Positions 58,088 to 64,000 of a DNA stretch of 64,000 bases are shown in pieces. Location of the stretch: the NCBI GenBank assembly GCA_016617785.1, contig JADILM010000003.1, positions 1,612,001-1,676,000 of the forward strand, read 5' to 3'. This stretch comes from Sporobolomyces roseus (taxonomy: Eukaryota; Basidiomycota; Microbotryomycetes; Sporidiobolales; Sporidiobolaceae). The stretch's first letter is position 1; every line of letters begins with the position of its first letter. The notes beneath the pieces are model-generated. The model saw nothing but the letters and a program-made list of their open reading frames with translations, did not search any database and was not told the DNA's origin. Position numbers and translations under genes: made by a program.

Positions 58088-58866
58088 ATGAGTAACGAGG
58101 AGAAACCAGAAGTCAAGGTAAGCTTTCACCATCCTCTGAAGCCCTCCCACGTTCCCTCAAAGTCGCTCTGCATCTTTCAACTTTTTCATCTTCAAACTGC
58201 TCTACCTCTCCGCCTCGACCCTTGTTGGACGTGGAAAGGTGGTCAGAAGCTGATCCACTCTCCTCCAATAGCCTGAGGGTAGCAAGCACAGTATCACGGT
58301 TGTCATGAAGGGCGGAGATGAGTGAGTTCTCTTTCTTCAGGCTCCGAACGTCTAGGAGAGCTATCGAATCGTCACACAAGGTCGCAGCTGATGGAATTGG
58401 AGTGTTCAGGATCAAGCTGGTGCTCAAATCGCACACGAAGATTGGAAAAGTTTACAACGTGAGCTTCCCTTTCTCGACTCTTGTCGATGAGGCTTATCCC
58501 CCAAGCAAAATATCAGGCTGTAGCAACGAATCGTGGTTTGGAGAGAACCTCGTTCAAGCTTACGCATAATGGCAGGATTCTGAACGATGAAGAGAGTGTG
58601 TTCATTTCACTCTCGTTGACTCAATGCCCAGACTGATCCAGTTCCTTGTCTCGTCCAGCACCTGAATCTGTGAGTAGATATAGCCTCTAAGCAGTCTCGG
58701 CAAGTTGCAGCTGACGGACCGTTCTCTCCATCGACAGCTGGAGTTTGACGAGGTGAGTTTCGAGATTAGATGTGCTTGCACTCGCTTTACTGACTCTTTC
58801 GTTTGACCGTAGGAGGAACAACTTGATGTACAGATGGCGCAGATCGGAGGTGGAGCTTCACTATGA
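58088..58866 (+). CDS. SUMO-like ubiquitin-fold protein B
   Basis: 95 aa in seven exons of 30, 50, 49, 79, 11, 15 and 54 nt. MSNEEKPEVK|PEGSKHSITVVMKGGD|EIKLVLKSHTKIGKVYN|AVATNRGLERTSFKLTHNGR, then ILNDEE|TPES|LEFDE|EEQLDVQMAQIGGGASL. This follows SUMO closely in pattern: short charged N-terminus, ITVxMKxxDEIxxVLKxxTxxxxV, HNGRxLxDEETPESL and (Q)LDVQMxQxGG. The GASL after IGG would be trimmed by a Ulp-type protease to expose di-Gly for conjugation (family knowledge). The core lacks the usual FKIKRTT and LMxAYC text of canonical SUMO, so it is probably not the main Smt3. All junctions are canonical and preserve frame. Confidence 0.75.
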
Positions 58867-59375
58867 TTGATCGAGAAACGCTAGTTGGTGAGTTCTCGCT
58901 TTCCTCGTTTTTCTTCGTAACTCGACTGCTCACATAGCTCTTCCGCTAAGATAACGCTCGGAGGTAGGAAGTACTCTAATATATTCTCTACGCGTGCTTT
59001 CGAAGGGGGATTGTTCGGCTCGAGGAGTCTTGCAGTCGAGATGATGTTTTCGCTTTTCTCATAATTGCTTGTGTAATCTATATCGTTTTACGCTGGGTCT
59101 CAGTCGGATCTACCTCTATTTCCCCGCGACAATTCGACCGTAGCGAGGGAGCAGTGTGACGCGAAGGAAGCTAGGAACGAAAGCTCTTGCGAAACATTCG
59201 AAAAAAGGACGAATTTGCCTTCTCCATGTTCGCGAGTTCGCTCGCTCTGGTACAAGATTCCGTATACATACTTGTGTACAGCGTCAAAACCCCTGACACA
59301 AAGTGAGAAAACGATTCTAGTCGCTCTTTGCTTCCCTCTCTCGCCCTCTCCTCGTCACTTTCAACCCTAACGACC
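58867..59375. other. Intergenic before the second F-box-like gene
   Basis: No supported gene. The last part is C/T-rich on the plus strand. Confidence 0.4.
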
Positions 59376-60998
59376 ATGGAGTAAGCTTCTGATTTGCGTC
59401 CAAACACGATGAAAGCTAACGCAATGTCTGCACAGCTCCGATTCTCCCGCTTCTTCCCCCTCATCTTCTGCATCTTCAACTTCTTCACCTCAACCCTGCC
59501 TCCTCCTCGCTCTTCCACTGGAGGTCCTGAGCGGGATAGTCAAGCTATGTGCCGAGCAAGACAAAGCATTCAAGCATCGAGTCGCCTGTATACGCCAGAC
59601 TTCCGATGTGATGGTCCCATTCGACGTTTCGATTCAAAAGGTTCTGGAGCAGCACGAGCAGGAGGGCTTCGGTCGTAGCATTAATCAAGTGTTCAGAACC
59701 TGTCGTATGCTTAGCAGTCTGGCCGCTCCCTTAATCTTTGACGTATGTTTGACAATTTCGCTTCTTCCCGTTTGACTTGCTTCGTATTGACAAAGGATCA
59801 TATACAGACGCTCAAGGCTTCTCGAGCCGTTCAGAACAAGATCTATCGCTATCACATCGGCCCTCGCTACGTACAGCACTTCAAACACATCATCTTCGAC
59901 GAATCATCGGACCTCATTGGATTGGACTACCTCGCAGCTTCTCTCGCCTCCTTCACGAGTCTCAAAGAGCTCACACTGAATGCGTCCTCGGCCAAGGCAA
60001 CATTCGGCTCGGACCGTCGCTTTCTGAGCTCATCTTCTCACGCAACAAAAATGGTCAAGAGAATCAACACCAAGATTCGAACTCTTCATCTCAACGATTT
60101 CCCGGTGGTCGACGCTCTCGGATATCTCGATCTGTTCAAGTCACTCAACGAAGTTACGATTCGAGGTCCACCTCCTACACCGACTGAAGAGGTAGCCAAG
60201 TTCGCGACGGTCCTCCGAAATGTTGAGGAACTCACCCTCATCATCCACCGCGTGCCCTACCACCTCCCTCCAAGCTTCTCCGAAACTTCGCATGAATGGC
60301 CAAAACTCAGGTCCCTCGCATTGAACATCGACCTAATAGATCAGACGACAATCTCATTCATACAACACTTTCGGTCTTCTCTCGAAGAACTCACCGTCAC
60401 CACGCTCAACGACCCGGAGGACGCGCGAGATTCGTTGACGATCCCGGATGAAGCAACGTTCCCGCACCTGAGACGCATTTCGCTAATCGGTACCAACTTG
60501 GCCGCTCGAACCGTCTTCCGCGACACAACAAGCCGAACCTTTCCAGCATTGGACTACGTCAGGCTCTCCTATGTCAACTACAACGCATCCGGTTTTGGCC
60601 ACGACGACGAAAACCTTGACTCGCTTTTCGAACGACACCGATTCCGATTCCTTCAGTACGATCCACCAGATCAAGTTTTCCGCCTGGAGGACGCTGAACA
60701 CGTCCAGGAGCTCGCGGATGACCACAACGTACAGCTCTACCTGCCAGACTACCCTTCCAAGACGTCTTCAGCCTTCCTAAGCGAAGAAGAAACCCCCGAC
60801 CAAATTCGATTTCAGGAAAGCATTGGCAAGGACTTGACCTTCACGCAAAGCAGAATAGAGGAGGATCTGGAGCGAATCAAGGATTACTTGGAGACGACCA
60901 TGGCGAAAGCAAGCGAATCCGAAGACGTTTCCGCCCTTTATCGACTTCTCGAATTCCTTCGCCCACTCGAATTGGAGCGATTCGCCATGTTGGACTGA
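59376..60998 (+). CDS. F-box-like protein with leucine-rich-type repeats (copy 2)
   Basis: ATGGA|GTAAGC (59376-59380) is joined at 59436 to SDSPASSPSSSASSTSSPQP. LLALPLEVLSGIVKLCAEQD and GFGRSINQVFRTCRMLSSLA follow, aligning directly with LLDLPTEVLEEIVQMCAEQD and FGRSLNAVFMTCRLLCSLAS of copy 1. An intron ending at TATACAG leads into TLKASRAVQNKIYRYHIGPR, again matching copy 1 (TLRTSRVVGQTTYRFYVAPK). The last exon holds LRR-like strands (FTSLKELTLN, WPKLRSLALNIDL, FPHLRRISLIG, FPALDYVRLSYVNYNAS) and ends LELERFAMLD at TGA 60996-60998. About 480 aa. Same intron positions as copy 1. Function unknown beyond the weak F-box. Confidence 0.65.
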
Positions 60999-61538
60999 TG
61001 GACGGGGGGAAGTAAAGGAGGAGGATAGAATGGAGAAGCTCTCGGAAACTCGCTGCAGATAAGAACGGGTAAGTCTGCTCTCCTCTCTTCGCGAAATTGG
61101 TACTGAATCTCTGCTCTTCTCATTAGGTACCGAACCGGGTCAAGGTCGAAGTGGGAGTATACGGCTACTACTGGTGGACTCGATACTTGCTATTTCATTG
61201 AATTCAGGTCAAGCCTAGGTCAAGCGAGCGAAAGTTTGTCTTCTGAACATCTCGAGAGAGCTCTACCGGGCTTGCGGAAACAGCACCTTTCCTATTCGTG
61301 CCGCATTTCAGCCATTCACTCAGGACGACTTGCTGTAGTTGGCGCTGATGCAATGAGAGACCGCGAGAGATAGCGTGCGAAATCGGAAGAAAGGGAAATC
61401 ATTCGTCGATTGGAGTGGAAAGAGTGTCTTGTCTCCAGTGAATCCTCGCCATGAACTGAACACATTCCGAATGGCTCTCTGTGAAAATGCGAAAGTCGAC
61501 TTGCGAGCGAAGATTTTCGAGATTTTGTTCCTTCAACA
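60999..61538. other. Intergenic promoter region of the Rab escort gene
   Basis: No supported coding frame on either strand. Confidence 0.4.
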
Positions 61539-63485
61539 ATGGACGCCAACACACCAACTCACTTTAACGTTCTAGTAGCTGGAACTGGTCTTGCCGAGTC
61601 TATCTTAGCTGCGTAAGCTCCCCTAGCTTACTCCAGAGTCTTGCTCGCTGAACTTTCTTCTTCATCAGCGCACTCTCAAAGTCAGGTTACTCGGTCTTAC
61701 AACTAGATACAGCATCCTATTACGGCACAGAGCATGCTTCACTATCACTCACCGAGCTCTCACAATGGCTGAGCGATCATCCAGAGCTGTCTGACCCTTC
61801 CTCATCCTCCCCACCTCCAGACCTCATCAAACTCTCTCAGCGATTCGCCCTCTCCCTCTTCCCAGTCCTACTCAGAGCCAAAGGACAAGGCATAGATCTG
61901 TTAGTGAGGAGTAAAGTCGCAACTTATCTGCAATTCGGGTTGTTGGGAGGAGTTGGATTATGGAAGTCAACTCAAGAAGAGGTAGAAGGGAAAGGGAAAG
62001 GAAAGGTCGAAAGGGTGCCGGCGAGCAAAGCAGATGTGTTCAATGATCAAACACTGTCGCTCGTCGAGAAGAGGAGATTGACGAAGTTGCTGCTGTTCGC
62101 GGCCGGTCAAGATTCGTTCGAAGAGGATAAAGTTCTCGTGGCAGGTAAGCTCGACGTCTTCATCAACTCTGTATGTTATTGATCGATATGGAACTGTATA
62201 GAACCCGAAATTGCGTTCATCGACTACCTCAAGAAGGCGTTCAATCTCAGCGGTCAAGCCGCTGAATCTCTCGCTTATGCTCTAGCCTTGTGCTCGACTC
62301 CTTCCGGTGCGTCTACGTTCTTGTCATCACTCTCGAGTGATGTGCTGACCCTTAAAACGCGTTAAGATCCTGCTCTGCCCGCTCTGCAGCGATTACGGAG
62401 CATTATTCACTCGGTCGGTCGATATGGACCATCTCCTTATCTCGTTGGTCATTACGGTGGGGCAGGAGATCTCGTCGGAGGCTTCTCGAGGTGATTAGAG
62501 CCTTTCATCCGTTCGCTGAACTACTCTGACCGATTTTGACCTCGAATGCCAGAATCTGCGCAGTTTGGGGAGGAGGTCAAATTCTCGGTCGACCACTCCT
62601 ACCACTCTCCCTGTCACCACCTACCGGTACACCAGTACCTGCGTCTCAACCACCGTTCATGGTTCACGAGAATCCTCCTCCTCCACCTTCGAACCCCTCA
62701 GAAACGCGAGAAACGACGAAACCTCTCGGCATTCCCGTTCAACTCGAAGAAGGAGAAGAGCCGACGATGTTCACTGGAGACTGGGTCATCAGTTCTCCCC
62801 ATCTTCTTTCCACTCTCTTCCCTTCCTCCTCTGCTCCCGATCGTACCTCTTCACCCAAATCCGTCAATCTTATCGCTATCCTTTCTCAACCGATACCTTT
62901 CCCTCCGCCGCGATCGACTGGCGAAACCGAAGAAGAGAAAGAGGAGACACTGTCGAGTCTAAGCGATTCAAACTTGTTCGTCTTCCCTCCGAAAGCGCTC
63001 AATGAAAACGTTGGAACGGTGACAGCGCTACAAGTCGGCAAGGGGACAATGAGTTGTCCTGATGGTTATCGTAAGTCTATCCTTATCTCTTCAACCGGAT
63101 CGAGTGTTAACCAAATTCCCCTTTCGCAGACGTCCTTTACTTGTCTGCGCCGATACTCGATTCACTATCCTCCACTTCGGCCGCATCCTACCTCACTACC
63201 TATCTCTTCTCTCTTCTCTCTGTAGCACCCGAGATCCCTCGCCCTCTCTATACCGCTTCTTACTTTCCCCCTTCTCCCGCCCAGTTTCCTTCCGATCTTC
63301 CCGCGAACTTGATCGTCACCCCATCACTACCCTCACAAGAGAAGTCGGAAGGACTAATCACTGCGCTAGATGAGGTAGTTGGAGCTGTGGAGGAGTTGTT
63401 CTGGAAGATTGTCGGAGACGAGGGAAAGAAGGAGGGCGTTGAATTCTTCAGGAAAGAGACTTCGGGTGAAGACGAGGAGGACTGA
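61539..63485 (+). CDS. MRS6: Rab escort protein (Rab geranylgeranyltransferase component A)
   Basis: Presents newly made Rab GTPases, such as the Rab5 at 19-20 kb, for geranylgeranylation. Starts MDANTPTHFNVLVAGTGLAE, the FAD-like GxG loop of the REP/GDI family, then SILAA|ALSKSGYSVLQLDTASYYGT (the LDxxxYYG box). Next come LVRSKVATYLQFGLLGGVGL, RVPASKADVFNDQTLSLVEK and RRLTKLLLFAAGQDSF. Later exons give ESLAYALALCSTPS, RIIHSVGRYGPSPYLVGHYG and RICAVWGGGQILGRPL, the SxGRYGxxPYLxxxYGxGE-like and GGxxxLxR blocks of the family. A Pro/Ser-rich insert follows, as in REPs rather than GDIs. The end is GEDEED at TGA 63483-63485. About seven exons. Confidence 0.88.
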
Positions 63486-63594
63486 AATAGAATCGTCTTT
63501 CTCGCTCGCAGCATCGAGTGATTCTTTGTAGACGATCAAGTAGAGGTTACAGAGAGGTTACACTGATAAATTTCTATTCTTTCTAATAAGCTAC

Positions 63595-64000
63595 TCATTC
63601 GCTTTCCGACTCGCTACCCGAGCCGCTACCTTCACTTCCGGACTCATCAGCATCATCGAATGTTCTCCTATCGACTTCGTAGCCCAACTTTTCAAAGTTT
63701 GTTGCGATTTCCTCCATCTTTGCGAGACCTGATGCAATACTTGCGATCGAAGTTTCGGGTCGGAAGATGGGCGCGATGTATTGCTTGATTACTCGGAGAA
63801 TATTTTCAGCGGTAACGTCCTGCTTGTATGGAGTAAGGGATCAGTTGAGTACGAAGAGAGCTCAGGATGTGAAAGGGAGCGTACCTTTGTAGCAGCGAGC
63901 GCGAGACGACCATGGTTCTCAGGCAGACCGAGAAGCATATTGGTGAACGAAGCGTTGGCCTATGACAATTGGTCAGCTTATAGCAAAACTGAAAGACGGG
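63595..64000 (-). CDS. M16-family zinc metalloprotease, C-terminal part (partial)
   Basis: Runs off the right edge; only the last exons are present. On the minus strand the exon 63959-63885 reads ANASFTNMLLGLPENHGRLA, and the last exon starts near 63823 with QDVTAENILRVIKQYIAPIF and RPETSIASIASGLAKMEEIA. It then runs through NFEKLGYEVDRRTFDD and ends in an acidic Ser/Glu/Gly tail (ADESGSEGSGSGSESESE) at TGA 63597-63595. This matches the C-terminus of cytosolic M16C peptidases related to yeast YOL098C, including the acidic end. The catalytic HxxEH lies outside the window. Its stop is 109 bp from the convergent MRS6 stop. Confidence 0.72.

Overview
This window is a gene-dense stretch of fungal nuclear DNA, about 52 % GC by eye. 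Genes lie on both strands and most are broken by many short GT-AG introns (about 45-80 nt) with CTGAC/CTAAC-like branch points close to the 3' splice site. That intron style, the Rab5, Pal1, HMG-box and Srk1/Rck2 gene types, and the basidiomycete-like protein textures point to Basidiomycota, most likely Pucciniomycotina (inference, moderate confidence). I see no rRNA, tRNA, CRISPR array or intact transposon.

Layout. 1-9.2 kb: the 3' part of mitoribosomal protein uL23m, a very large annexin/coiled-coil/membrane-anchor protein, and a HAC1/XBP1-type bZIP gene on the minus strand. 9.3-20.5 kb: tafazzin, an Srk1/Rck2-like kinase, a TXNDC9/Plp1-like protein, an unknown Ser/Pro-rich protein and a Rab5 GTPase. 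20.8-34.7 kb: a Pal1 morphology protein, isoprenylcysteine methyltransferase STE14, 3-ketoacyl-CoA reductase IFA38, an HMG-box factor, a tetraspan membrane protein and a GATA-like factor. 35-39.4 kb: a 291-bp, nearly perfect inverted repeat whose arms enclose an ELO fatty-acid elongase and a cupin gene. 39.7-50.1 kb: VPS55, an unknown protein, an Sld7-like protein, EFG1 and MCD4. 50.2-64 kb: an F-box-like gene, an alpha/beta hydrolase, RIB7, a SWAP/SURP-like splicing protein, two tandem divergent SUMO-like genes, a second F-box-like paralogue in opposite orientation, Rab escort protein MRS6 and the 3' end of an M16-family metalloprotease.

Functional threads: endosome and prenylation (Rab5, VPS55, REP/MRS6, STE14); very-long-chain fatty acid and membrane lipid synthesis (ELO, IFA38, tafazzin, MCD4); ER stress (HAC1-type bZIP). 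These are ordinary housekeeping genes scattered along the DNA, not an operon.

Most notable observations: (1) the bZIP gene carries its acidic activation domain in a different frame from the bZIP, and a 17-nt Ire1-type intron bounded by two hairpins would join them; (2) two tandem SUMO-like genes share an exon architecture that includes a 79-nt exon followed by an 11-nt micro-exon in the same phases; (3) the elongase needs a 7-nt micro-exon; (4) an annexin core is fused to a long coiled coil and a C-terminal membrane segment; (5) the 291-bp inverted repeat differs at one base. Gene models were spliced by eye, so exact splice junctions are inferences.
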